DNA of 30,678 bases, from contig JAVBMB010000077.1 of NCBI GenBank assembly GCA_031552995.1, forward strand, positions 1-30,678. Direction: 5' to 3'. Positions 7,809-15,313 of this stretch are shown one piece after another. Position numbers and translations under genes: made by a program. This DNA is from JAVBMB01 sp031552995 (lineage in GTDB: Bacteria > Bacillota > Clostridia > Oscillospirales > Butyricicoccaceae). How positions within the stretch are numbered: the first letter of the stretch is position 1; each line of letters opens with the position of its first letter. A model generated the notes under the pieces. That model made no database searches and was not told the origin of the DNA. It saw nothing but the letters and a program-made list of their open reading frames with translations.

Positions 7809-8714
7809 ATGGACAAAATCGCAAAAATCATGGAGTATTATGCGCAGAAGGTAACAGGCACGCTCGGCATCGGCTTCAAGAACTTCAAAACCGGCGATGA
7901 GTACTATGTCAACGCGGACATGCGCTTCCCGTCGGCCAGCAAGTTCAAAGTTCCGGTGCTGATTGAGCTGTTCAACCAGGTAGAGCAGGGCAAGGTCTCT
8001 CTTGACGACATGATAACCCTGAAGCCGGAGGATATCTCCCCGGGCAGCGGCGTGCTGTCGGTTCTCACTCCCGGCCTGACGATGAGGGTCAAGGACTATG
8101 CGACGCTGATGATGATAGTCAGCGACAATACCGGCACCGATGTTACGTTCAACCTGCTCGGCAAGCAGAACATCCGCGCGATGATTGACCGCATTGGTCT
8201 TAAAAACACCCGCTCCGATTTGACATGCAAGGCGCTGATATTCGGCCTTTACGGCCTGCCGGCCGACATGGACAATGCCGAGGCGGAAAAGCTGTTTGAA
8301 TCGGGAGACTACACGGAAGACGAGACGCTTTATATCGATATGGACTGCGAGAACGACATATCCTCCCCGAGGGACATGATAACGATGTTCTCGCTGATTC
8401 AAAACCGCGAGATAATCTCGCCCAGGGCGTGCGACCAGATGATAGAAATCATGACGGCCTGCCAGACAAACAGCCGCATCCCGTATCACCTGCCGCACAA
8501 AGGCCCGAACGAGGCGACGGTGTACCACAAGACAGGCACGCTGAGCAATGTCGCAAACGACAGCGGCGTCGTCATCACCTCCACAAACACATACGCGCTG
8601 TCTCTGTTCTATAACGGCCACCGCGCGACGGACGAGGAAAAAAACACCCCGCATCATAACGACTTCCTGTTGGCGCAAATCAGCAAGGAGATATTCGACG
8701 CGCTGCACGGTTAA
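7809..8714 (+). CDS. Class A beta-lactamase-like serine hydrolase without signal peptide
   Basis: Serine hydrolase of the class A beta-lactamase fold (301 aa, PF13354-like). Motifs: Ser44-Lys-Phe-Lys47 inside SASKFKVPVL, Ser105-Asp-Asn107 (VSDNTGTD), and Lys241-Thr-Gly243 (HKTGTLSN). The omega-loop glutamate motif ExxLN, needed for deacylation in true class A lactamases, is absent: after IDRIGLKNTRSD the sequence goes to LTCKALIFGL. There is also no signal peptide. Both facts argue for a cytosolic D-peptidase or esterase rather than a resistance enzyme. GGAGGGG precedes the ATG by about nine bases. It heads a plus-strand operon with a class C-like hydrolase 30 bp later and dppA. Confidence 0.85.
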   Translation: MDKIAKIMEYYAQKVTGTLGIGFKNFKTGDEYYVNADMRFPSASKFKVPVLIELFNQVEQGKVSLDDMITLKPEDISPGSGVLSVLTPGLTMRVKDYATLMMIVSDNTGTDVTFNLLGKQNIRAMIDRIGLKNTRSDLTCKALIFGLYGLPADMDNAEAEKLFESGDYTEDETLYIDMDCENDISSPRDMITMFSLIQNREIISPRACDQMIEIMTACQTNSRIPYHLPHKGPNEATVYHKTGTLSNVANDSGVVITSTNTYALSLFYNGHRATDEEKNTPHHNDFLLAQISKEIFDALHG

Positions 8715-8744
8715 GTGCCGTTAAAATAACAAGGGAGGGCGTCT

Positions 8745-10205
8745 ATGGCATACGACTTCAGCCGGGCCGAGGAGATAATCCGCGGCAGCATGGCGGATTT
8801 TAATGTCCCCAGCCTCAGCATCGCCGTTGTCAGCGGGCAGGATACAATCTACCGCGCGCTGCTTGGCTATAAGGATATGGCAAACCGTCTTGCGCCCGAT
8901 GCGCAAACCCGCTACGCCTGCGCTTCGGTGTCAAAATCGATGACGGCGATGGGGCTTGGCATTTTGCGCGACGAGGGTAAAATAGACTGGGATACCCCCG
9001 TGATAAATTATATACCCGAGCTGCGCCTGACGGACGACTATGCGACGACGCACGTCACGCTTAAGGACATGCTGACGCATACGACAGGCATGGCGCGGCA
9101 CGACGCCTCGTGGTACAATATCGGGGGCGACGATCTGACGACGCCGCAGTACATTGCGCGCATGGCACACCTGCCGTTCAACCGCGGCTTCCGCGCGGGA
9201 TATGAGTACAACAATTTTATGTTCACCACGGCGGGTTATGTCATCGACAAGGTGGCCGGCATACCGTGGGGGCAGTTTTTGACCGAACGCATTTTTAAGC
9301 CGCTTGGCATGCACAGCACAACGACAAACATCGCCGGCATACGCACGGCGTCAAACGCCGCGGTGCCCTACAAGCTTAAAAACGGCGAGGTCAGGCAGTT
9401 CCCGTATCTCAACTTCGACGGCATGGCCGGCTGCGGGTCGGTCTGCTCTACAATCGAGGACATGGCAAAATGGCTTGCGCTTAACATGAACGGCGGACAG
9501 TACGCCGGCAAGCGGATTATCTCCGAGCGCACACTGCGCGAGATACACGCGCCGCGCGTCATCGACCCGCCGGATCCCGAAGAGCCGTACTGGAAGGAAA
9601 TGCCGTTTGCCGCGTACGGCCTCGGGTGGACTGTCCGGCCCTACCGCGGGCATTTGTGCGTCTGTCATTCGGGCAGCATCGACGGCTTTGCGGCGTATCA
9701 GGCGTTTTTGCCGGATGAAAAGCTGGGCGTCATCGCCTATGCCAATCTCGAGGGGACAACGCTGCATTTCGCCTCGGTCTATCAGCTGTTCGACGCGCTG
9801 CTCGGCTTCGGCGATATAAACTGGCCGCGGCGCTACAAAGAGCGTGCCGCAATTTTAAAGGCCGCGGCGGACGGGCGCAAGGCCAAGGCCGAGAGCATCC
9901 GCAACGAAAATGCCCCGCCGTCACGCCGGCTTGAGCTGTACGCCGGCGCTTACAGCGACCCCGGCTACGGCACGGTTCGCGTCGCCGCGGAGGATGCCGG
10001 CCTTGTGGCGCACTATAACGGCATGCGCCTGCCGCTGCGCCACAGCAACTACGACACATTCGAGCTCAACTTCGGCGAGTACGACTTTGATATGATTCTG
10101 CCCGCCACATTCCGCGCGGGCGCAAACGGGCCGCTCGAGCGGCTTGAGATATTCATGGAACCGGGATACGGCAAACCAATAATTTTCATAAAGGACAAGG
10201 AGTGA
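8745..10205 (+). CDS. Serine hydrolase, class C beta-lactamase/D-aminopeptidase fold with C-terminal DUF3471-like domain
   Basis: Two-domain serine hydrolase (486 aa). Residues 5-360 are the penicillin-binding-protein-like domain: Ser61-Val-Ser-Lys64, Tyr155-Asn-Asn157, LTHTTGMARHD between them, and His308-Ser-Gly310 as third motif. Residues 385-486 start with LYAGAYSDPGYGTVRV and look like the DUF3471/lipocalin-like add-on found in D-aminopeptidase-type members of the family, where it can shape or cover the active site. No signal peptide is present. AGGGAGG lies before the ATG. The gene sits 30 bp after the class A-like gene and its stop codon overlaps the ribosome binding site of dppA, so translation is probably coupled. 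A role in cutting D-residue peptides is inferred from this pairing. Confidence 0.87.
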   Translation: MAYDFSRAEEIIRGSMADFNVPSLSIAVVSGQDTIYRALLGYKDMANRLAPDAQTRYACASVSKSMTAMGLGILRDEGKIDWDTPVINYIPELRLTDDYATTHVTLKDMLTHTTGMARHDASWYNIGGDDLTTPQYIARMAHLPFNRGFRAGYEYNNFMFTTAGYVIDKVAGIPWGQFLTERIFKPLGMHSTTTNIAGIRTASNAAVPYKLKNGEVRQFPYLNFDGMAGCGSVCSTIEDMAKWLALNMNGGQYAGKRIISERTLREIHAPRVIDPPDPEEPYWKEMPFAAYGLGWTVRPYRGHLCVCHSGSIDGFAAYQAFLPDEKLGVIAYANLEGTTLHFASVYQLFDALLGFGDINWPRRYKERAAILKAAADGRKAKAESIRNENAPPSRRLELYAGAYSDPGYGTVRVAAEDAGLVAHYNGMRLPLRHSNYDTFELNFGEYDFDMILPATFRAGANGPLERLEIFMEPGYGKPIIFIKDKE

Positions 10206-10210
10206 CACTC

Positions 10211-11008
10211 ATGAAAGTATTCATCAGCGCCGACATCGAAGGCATCACGACGACAACCCAGCACGAGGAATGCGGCCCCGCCAGCCCGGCCTACGCCGCG
10301 CAGTGCCAGCAGATGACGAAGGAAGTCCTCGCCGCGTGCGAGGGCGCGTTCGCCGGCGGCGCCACCGAGATTTGGATTAAGGACGCCCACGGCCCCGGCA
10401 CAAACATCGACCCGTATCAAATACCCGAAAATGTCATCCTTCAGCGCAAGTGGAGCGGCCATCCCTATTCGATGGTGCAGGGCGTCAACAGCACGTTTGA
10501 CTGTGCGTTTTTCGTCGGCTATCACTCTGCCGCCAGCAAGCCGGGCAACCCGATGTCCCACACATTCACAGGCCGCCCTGCTTACATAAAAATCAACGGC
10601 CGCCTCGCGTCCGAGTTCCAGATATACAGCTGGGCCTGCGCGCTTGAGGGCGTGCCCACCGTTTTCCTCGCCGGCGACAAGATGCTGTGCGAGGACGAGC
10701 TGGAGCTTCATCCCGGCCTTGTCACCTGCCCCGTAAAGGACGGCATAGGCAGCCAGACGATAAACTACTCTCCGGTGACGACGCTTAAAGCCATCCGCGA
10801 GAAGGCCGAGCAGGCCGTGAAGCAGGATTTGAGCAAGGCGAAAATCGAGCTGCCCAAGCACTTCGACGTCGAGATATTCTTCAAGGACCAGACCCACGCC
10901 GACACTGTCGGCTACTTCCCCGGCTGCGCCAGAACCGGCAACAACACCGTCGAGTTCCATACCGACAGCTATTACGAGGTTCTGCGCACCCTTAAATGGA
11001 TTCTGTAA
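10211..11008 (+). CDS. dppA: D-aminopeptidase DppA (peptidase family M55)
   Basis: Zinc D-aminopeptidase (265 aa) that releases N-terminal D-amino acids such as D-Ala from short peptides; the founding member is the first gene of the Bacillus subtilis dpp operon. The metal ligands sit where expected: Asp8 and Glu10 in SADIEG, His60 in KDAHG, His105 in GYHSA, Glu135 in NGRLASE. His117 (MSHTFTG) is the conserved active-site histidine. The start at 10211 follows AAGGAG, which overlaps the previous stop codon; the earlier in-frame GTG is too close. In other species dppA travels with peptide ABC transporters; here one lies at the other end of the island. A full-length, well preserved enzyme. Confidence 0.95.
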   Translation: MKVFISADIEGITTTTQHEECGPASPAYAAQCQQMTKEVLAACEGAFAGGATEIWIKDAHGPGTNIDPYQIPENVILQRKWSGHPYSMVQGVNSTFDCAFFVGYHSAASKPGNPMSHTFTGRPAYIKINGRLASEFQIYSWACALEGVPTVFLAGDKMLCEDELELHPGLVTCPVKDGIGSQTINYSPVTTLKAIREKAEQAVKQDLSKAKIELPKHFDVEIFFKDQTHADTVGYFPGCARTGNNTVEFHTDSYYEVLRTLKWIL

Positions 11009-11045
11009 TTTTTTGACGGCACAAGCATCGCCGCCCCGGCATGCA

Positions 11046-11079
11046 AAAACACCGTGCGTATCGATACGCACGGTGTTTT
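11046..11079. terminator. Bidirectional terminator between dppA and asnA
   Basis: Perfect 34-bp palindrome (17-bp arms centred at 11062/11063) with A-run on the left and T-run on the right, between two convergent genes. It can serve both. Confidence 0.9.
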
Positions 11080-11117
11080 GTTTGTAATATTATACTATTT
11101 GTATTTATTCGGTGCTA

Positions 11118-12131
11118 TTAAAGCAGATTCACCCCGGCGTCGCGGCACATTGCAATCATCTCTCTGGGCCATACCGATGCCTGAACCTCGCCGATGTGGG
11201 CCGTTTTAAGCATGTACATGCACAGGCGCGACTGCCCTATACCCCCGCCCATCGTCTGCGGCAGTTCGCCGCGCAGCAGCGCGCTGTGGAACGGAAGCCC
11301 CGCGCGTTCGGCTGTATCCGACAGCTCCAGCTGCCGGCGCATCGTCTGCTCGTCGACGCGTATGCCCATGGACGACATCTCAATCGAGCAGCCGAGAACC
11401 GGCGACCACAGCAGTATATCGCCGTTGAGCGACCAGTCGTCATAGTCCGGCGCGCGCCCGTCGTGAGGGCTGCCGCTTGTCAGCCTGCCGCCGATGCCCA
11501 TAATAAACACGGCGCCGTGCTTTTTGCAAATCTCGTGCTCGCGCTGCTTCGGCGTCAGGCCGGGGAACATATCCTCAAGCTGCTGCGAGGTGATAAATGT
11601 AATCTCGTGCGGCATGTCGTGCGTGATGGGCGGATAACGCACCTCGACAAATGTCGCGGTCGCCTTCATGGCCGAGTATATTTTGCGCACTGTTTCCTTC
11701 AGCTTTTCCGCCGTGCGCTCGTTTCTGTCTATCACAAGCTCCCAATCCCACTGGTCGACATATACCGAGTGCAGGTTGTCAAGCGTCTCGTCGCGGCGTA
11801 TGGCGTTCATGTCGGTGTACATGCCCTCCCCCGCGGGGAAACAGTATTCCTTAAGCGCAAGGCGCTTCCATTTCGCAAGAGACTGCACAACCTGCACATA
11901 GTCTCCCGTGTCCGGTATGTCGAAGCCGACGGGGCGTTCGACGCCGTTGAGGTTGTCGTTAAGACCGCTGTCCGCGCTCACGAACAGCGGCGCCGATACG
12001 CGCTGCAGTCCGAGTGCCGCGGCGAGATTATCCTGAAACACCTCGCGCAATTCTTTTATGGCTTTCTGCGTTTGGCGCACATTCAGCACCGGCTTGTATC
12101 CCTTGGGCAGCATCAGCTTAGAGGCATCCAT
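11118..12131 (-). CDS. asnA: Aspartate--ammonia ligase (asparagine synthetase A)
   Basis: Makes asparagine from aspartate, ammonia and ATP in the cytosol; homodimeric class II tRNA-synthetase-like fold. 337 aa, the usual length. Recognisable family blocks run through the whole protein: ALGLQRVSAPLFV near the N-terminus, GLNDNLNGVERPV, AKWKRLAL, GEGMYTDMNAIRRDE, HSVYVDQWDWE, and GGGIGQSRLCMYML near the C-terminus. Start ATG at 12131 with AGGAG nine bases upstream. It is a single-gene unit, convergent with dppA and divergent from the calcium-loop protein. The leader of about 70 bases is too short for a T-box. Confidence 0.97.
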   Translation of the reverse strand: MDASKLMLPKGYKPVLNVRQTQKAIKELREVFQDNLAAALGLQRVSAPLFVSADSGLNDNLNGVERPVGFDIPDTGDYVQVVQSLAKWKRLALKEYCFPAGEGMYTDMNAIRRDETLDNLHSVYVDQWDWELVIDRNERTAEKLKETVRKIYSAMKATATFVEVRYPPITHDMPHEITFITSQQLEDMFPGLTPKQREHEICKKHGAVFIMGIGGRLTSGSPHDGRAPDYDDWSLNGDILLWSPVLGCSIEMSSMGIRVDEQTMRRQLELSDTAERAGLPFHSALLRGELPQTMGGGIGQSRLCMYMLKTAHIGEVQASVWPREMIAMCRDAGVNLL

Positions 12132-12208
12132 CCTTCGGCACTCCTTTTAAATAATATTTAGCGCGCAAGGCGGCACACATCCGTCCCGGCTCTGCGCACT
12201 ATTTTACT

Positions 12209-12238
12209 AATATACTACTAAACGGCCGCGTAATGCAA
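12209..12238 (-). promoter_or_regulatory. Sigma-A promoter of asnA
   Basis: Minus strand TTGCAT (12238-12233), 18-base spacer, TATATT (12214-12209). Confidence 0.55.
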
Positions 12239-12275
12239 GAAGAATATTATTTTATTGCGTTTGGCGCCGTGAAGC

Positions 12276-12302
12276 TAAAGAAATGGCAAAATATTCCGAT
12301 AA
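12276..12302 (+). promoter_or_regulatory. Sigma-28 (SigD/FliA, flagellar) promoter
   Basis: TAAAGAAA (12276-12283), exactly 11 bases, then TCCGATAA (12295-12302). This matches the flagellar sigma-28 consensus TAAAGTTT-N11-GCCGATAA at 13 of 16 positions with correct spacing. No sigma-A promoter was seen for the gene behind it. Confidence 0.75.
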
Positions 12303-12375
12303 CACATAGTACATGGTGTACCCGCAAGGAAGCGGGCACGCGGCCGCGCGCCGCACACCGCACGGAGGTATTGAT

Positions 12376-13479
12376 ATGAAAATTGAATCCTATGCCGTCA
12401 ACGCCGCGGCAAGCAGCTCCTCCATCCGCTTTACCAGCAATCTCGTGCAAATTGAACGGCAGGCGCTTCCGGAGGCGGAACCGGACGCCCTCGCTTTGCT
12501 TGCGTCAGGCGACGGCGACAGCCTTGATTTGAGTGAGGTTGGCAAGAAGTTTATCGAGCAGCTCAAGCAGATGCGCCAGGACGCCGAGCGCCGGATGGCC
12601 GAGGCACCCTGCCCCCCCAAAGTGTCCGAGCTGCGCATCCCGAAGGTTAAGGACCCGAGCGAGCTTAAGATGACCATGCTCGACCTGCTGCTGTACGCCC
12701 TGACAGGCCGGCGCTTCAGGTCTCAGCCCGCAAAGGTTGAAAGCCCGTCCTCCGGTGTATCGCCCGATGTCGAGGCGCAGATGGCAAACGTCGCCCGGCA
12801 GCAACAGACGCAGGCCAGCCGCGGCGTCACCATGCGCGCCGAGAGCATGGTATACGAGAGAGAACAGGTCAGCTACTCGGCGACCGGCGTCGTCAACACA
12901 AGTGACGGCAAGAGCATCTCGTTCGACATCAACCTGAGCATGAGCCGCGAGTTCGCCAGCCATTCGTCGGTGACAATGGCGATGTCGAGGCCGATGGACC
13001 CGCTTGTCGTCAACTATTCGGGCAGCGCCGCCTCGCTGACCGAGCGCAAATACCAGTTCGACCTCGACAGCGACGGCGCGATGGACAGCATGTCCTTTGC
13101 CGGGCAGGGTAGCGGATTTTTGGCGCTTGACCGCAACGGCGACGGCGTCATCAACGACGGCAGCGAGCTGTTCGGCCCGCAAAGCGGCAGCGGCTTTGAC
13201 GACCTGCGCGCCTTTGACGGCGACAAAAACGGCGGGATAGACGAAAACGACAGGGTGTACTCAAAGCTGAGGGTGTGGAGCCGGGACGAAAACGGCAATG
13301 ACCAGCTTTTCACTCTCAAAGAGCTTGATATCGGCGCTATATTCCTCGGCGATGTCGCGACGACATTTAGCGTAAACGACATGAACAACAACACGCTCGG
13401 GCAGGTGCGCTCGACGAGCTTCTTCCTCAGGGACAGCGGCGGCGCGGGCGCTATCCAGCACATAGACCTGATGACATAA
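12376..13479 (+). CDS. Calcium-loop (EF-hand-like) protein of unknown function
   Basis: 367-aa protein without signal peptide or membrane segment. Residues 1-215 are hydrophilic and not recognised (a SSSSIRFTS start, then a Met/Gln-rich middle). The C-terminal part carries a run of acidic loops: DLDSDG (229-234), DRNGDGVINDGSELFG (252-267), and a 12-residue EF-hand-type loop at 281-292 (DGDKNGGIDEND) followed by KLRVW. This FLALDRNGDG...LRVW block is known from uncharacterised bacterial proteins and parts of large repeat proteins; it is expected to bind calcium. GGAGG lies seven bases before the ATG. The sigma-28 promoter in front suggests expression with late flagellar genes, so a role at the cell surface or in motility is possible; this is inference. 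Export without a signal peptide would then need an explanation such as flagellar type III export. Confidence 0.8.
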   Translation: MKIESYAVNAAASSSSIRFTSNLVQIERQALPEAEPDALALLASGDGDSLDLSEVGKKFIEQLKQMRQDAERRMAEAPCPPKVSELRIPKVKDPSELKMTMLDLLLYALTGRRFRSQPAKVESPSSGVSPDVEAQMANVARQQQTQASRGVTMRAESMVYEREQVSYSATGVVNTSDGKSISFDINLSMSREFASHSSVTMAMSRPMDPLVVNYSGSAASLTERKYQFDLDSDGAMDSMSFAGQGSGFLALDRNGDGVINDGSELFGPQSGSGFDDLRAFDGDKNGGIDENDRVYSKLRVWSRDENGNDQLFTLKELDIGAIFLGDVATTFSVNDMNNNTLGQVRSTSFFLRDSGGAGAIQHIDLMT

Positions 13480-13493
13480 CGCGCAAAAACCAA

Positions 13494-13519
13494 GGCTGCG
13501 GGGGTTGTCCCCCGCAGCC
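13494..13519 (+). terminator. Gene-end hairpin, left copy flanking repeat copy 2
   Basis: 11-bp stem GGCTGCGGGGG/CCCCCGCAGCC with loop TTGT, 14 bp after the stop of the calcium-loop gene, no T-run. Its stem is repeated at 13,704-13,729. Confidence 0.7.
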
Positions 13520-13520
13520 T

Positions 13521-13703
13521 CAGCATGTCGAAACCGTAGAGCGCGCCCTGCCTCTTAGCTGACCAATCGGATTTTCCGCGGACATGTGCCGGGGAAAATC
13601 ACCTTAACCCGCCCGTTTTACGCGTAAAACGGGCGAAATCCGACCCGCAGGCCGGAGCCTGCTAAACGCCTGAAAACCACGCAGGGTTTTCAGGCAGACT
13701 CAA
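13521..13703 (+). repeat. Structured intergenic repeat, type A, copy 2
   Basis: About 183 bp. Homologous along its length to 5,674-5,858. Stems: 13571-13581 with 13589-13599 (one mismatch), a perfect 26-bp palindrome at 13610-13635, 13647-13652 with 13657-13662 (GCAGGC/GCCTGC), and 13668-13678 with 13685-13695. It lies exactly between two copies of the same gene-end hairpin. Confidence 0.82.
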
Positions 13704-13734
13704 GGCTGCGGGGCTAACCCCCCGCAGCCTTTTT
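13704..13734 (+). terminator. Intrinsic terminator, right copy flanking repeat copy 2
   Basis: Stem GGCTGCGGGG (13704-13713) with 13720-13729 and a TTTTT tail. Same stem as at 13,494 but a different loop (CTAACC). Confidence 0.85.
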
Positions 13735-13739
13735 GATAT

Positions 13740-13836
13740 TTAAGCCGGGATAATAAAAGTGTACTCCGCGTAAGGCGCGCCGGCCGGCACCCTCCCGGCC
13801 TCGGGCCAAACGCTCCGCAGCGCCTTTCCCAGCGTT
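13740..13836 (-). other. Possible gene remnant downstream of the cupin gene
   Basis: A reading frame, shifted relative to the cupin gene, ends at 13740 with a coding-looking tail (LRSVWPEAG...GAPYAEYTFIIPA). It has no start of its own because upstream it is only the shadow of the cupin gene. It may be the end of a lost gene. I do not recognise the family. Confidence 0.25.
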
Positions 13837-14304
13837 TTACTCGCCGTCGTAATACTTAACCCTGTCCTCCAGCTTAAACAGCTTGTTGACCCCTTTGCCC
13901 CAGATGCCCAGCTTGCCGGAATCGGGGTAAAACGCCACCTCCAGCTCGTGCTCGACATCAAAATCGATGTAGACAAGCGTCTCGGTGTCGGATGTGTTCG
14001 TTAACTTGTGTGCGCCGCTCTCCCCGGGCGGGAAGTACAGGAAATCCCCCGGGCGCACAGGCGCTTCGCCCTGCGGCGTGCGCACCAGCCCCTGCCCGCT
14101 GACGATGTAAAAGCACTCCTCATTCATGGCGTGGTAGTGATACGGGTACGAAGATTTATGCGGCGGTATCTCGTAGCGCGAAACCTGGCAGCGGCTTTCG
14201 CCGCGTTCCGGCGTAAGCAGGCGCTGCGTGTATTCATAGTTTTCGTGGCCGCTCTCGGTTTCGCCGGGCATGTCCTCGGGGCGGATGTGTCTCGCTTCGC
14301 TCAT
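13837..14304 (-). CDS. Cupin-domain protein
   Basis: Single-domain cupin (155 aa). The first cupin motif is His56-Tyr-His58-x3-Glu62/Glu63 followed by FYIVSGQG; the second is GDFLYFPPGE...His99, so all four usual metal ligands are present. GGAGGG precedes the ATG. Such small cupins are sugar isomerases, dioxygenases or binding proteins; the sequence does not tell which. It lies 19 bp downstream of the MEMO-family lipoprotein gene on the same strand and may be cotranscribed with it. Confidence 0.82.
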   Translation of the reverse strand: MSEARHIRPEDMPGETESGHENYEYTQRLLTPERGESRCQVSRYEIPPHKSSYPYHYHAMNEECFYIVSGQGLVRTPQGEAPVRPGDFLYFPPGESGAHKLTNTSDTETLVYIDFDVEHELEVAFYPDSGKLGIWGKGVNKLFKLEDRVKYYDGE

Positions 14305-14323
14305 GGTTTTATCCCTCCAATAA

Positions 14324-15313
14324 TTACTCGCCTCGCTGCGCGCCGTACACGAAAAACGACCCCGCCCTGTACTCGCTGTTTTCGGCGTAGTATGTCACCC
14401 GACTGTCCATCAGCATGACGTCGCCGCCGATATATTCGGCCAGTTTCAGCATGACGTACACACTCTCGGGAGAGTCAATATTCTCGTGACCCAGCCTCAG
14501 CAGTGCCGTCAGGTCGCGCCGCGCTATGATATCCTTTGTAACCTCGTCGCGCCGCGCCGTCTCATCGGCCGTCTGATAGTGCGAAAAATCGGCCGACGCC
14601 ACAAGCAGCACGCGCTTTTGCAGCGAAATATCCCCGATCAGCGCCGACAGCGCGTCGAGCTTGCTTTGCGGTGTGCCCTTGCCCAGAAGAATCGCCACAA
14701 CCTTGGAATCCGGCGCGCAGTGCCGCACATACGGCATCTGTATCGACACCGAGTGGTCAAGCCGCAGCAAATCGTCGTCGCGCCGCGCGTCGATGCCCTT
14801 GTCCGCCAGTATAGCGTCCGCTGTGTCGGCGTCGCACTCCAGCCTGCCCGCACCGGTATCCCAGCCCAAAGACGCAAGCGTCACGCCGCCGCCCTTCCCC
14901 GCGTGGTCGGGGCCGACGACAATGACCGTGTCGAAACCGTCGCCCGCGGTGAGCAGCGCCGATGCCGTCATATCCATGACGGGGGCGTAGTGCGGCACGC
15001 AGACGGCGGCAAGCTCCCCTGCGGCGTAGGCGCGCGCGCCGCTGAAATGCAGACGAACCGTATCGCTGTCATAGAAGTCGCAGCGCAGGTATTCCCTCTT
15101 CTCCCATGCCCCATCCGGCGCGGCTGCTTCACCCTCCGCCGCGCGGCGCACGCGGCAGGCTCCTCCCGGCGAGTACATCCCGTATGTGCGGCTGTCTGCG
15201 GCGCACAGCGGCGCAAGGCGGCGGTGCGCAGGCCCCCCGGCGGCGGCGCAGGCAGACAAAAACGCCGCTATCGCAAGCGCCGCCACAAGGGCGGCGCCGT
15301 GTTTTATTCTCAT
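14324..15313 (-). CDS. MEMO-family lipoprotein (AmmeMemoRadiSam system protein B family)
   Basis: 329-aa protein with a lipoprotein signal: charged start, hydrophobic core and lipobox LSAC with Cys22. The remainder is a MEMO domain, a fold related to extradiol dioxygenases: PHYAPVMDMTASALL, VVGPDHAGKGG (family GPNH site), LDHSVSIQMPYV (family EHS-x-E-x-Q-x-P) and SADFSHY. It starts on the last base of the stop codon of the alpha-2-macroglobulin gene (TAATG overlap), without a clear ribosome site, so it is translationally coupled. The usual partners AMMECR1 and a radical SAM protein are not in this window. Surface location, inferred from the lipobox, would place it next to the extracytoplasmic part of the macroglobulin protein. 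Confidence 0.85.
   Translation of the reverse strand: MRIKHGAALVAALAIAAFLSACAAAGGPAHRRLAPLCAADSRTYGMYSPGGACRVRRAAEGEAAAPDGAWEKREYLRCDFYDSDTVRLHFSGARAYAAGELAAVCVPHYAPVMDMTASALLTAGDGFDTVIVVGPDHAGKGGGVTLASLGWDTGAGRLECDADTADAILADKGIDARRDDDLLRLDHSVSIQMPYVRHCAPDSKVVAILLGKGTPQSKLDALSALIGDISLQKRVLLVASADFSHYQTADETARRDEVTKDIIARRDLTALLRLGHENIDSPESVYVMLKLAEYIGGDVMLMDSRVTYYAENSEYRAGSFFVYGAQRGE

Noticed and set aside
12132..12208. T-box or other riboswitch upstream of asnA
   Set aside because: The leader is only about 70 bases and has no T-box sequence or specifier stem.
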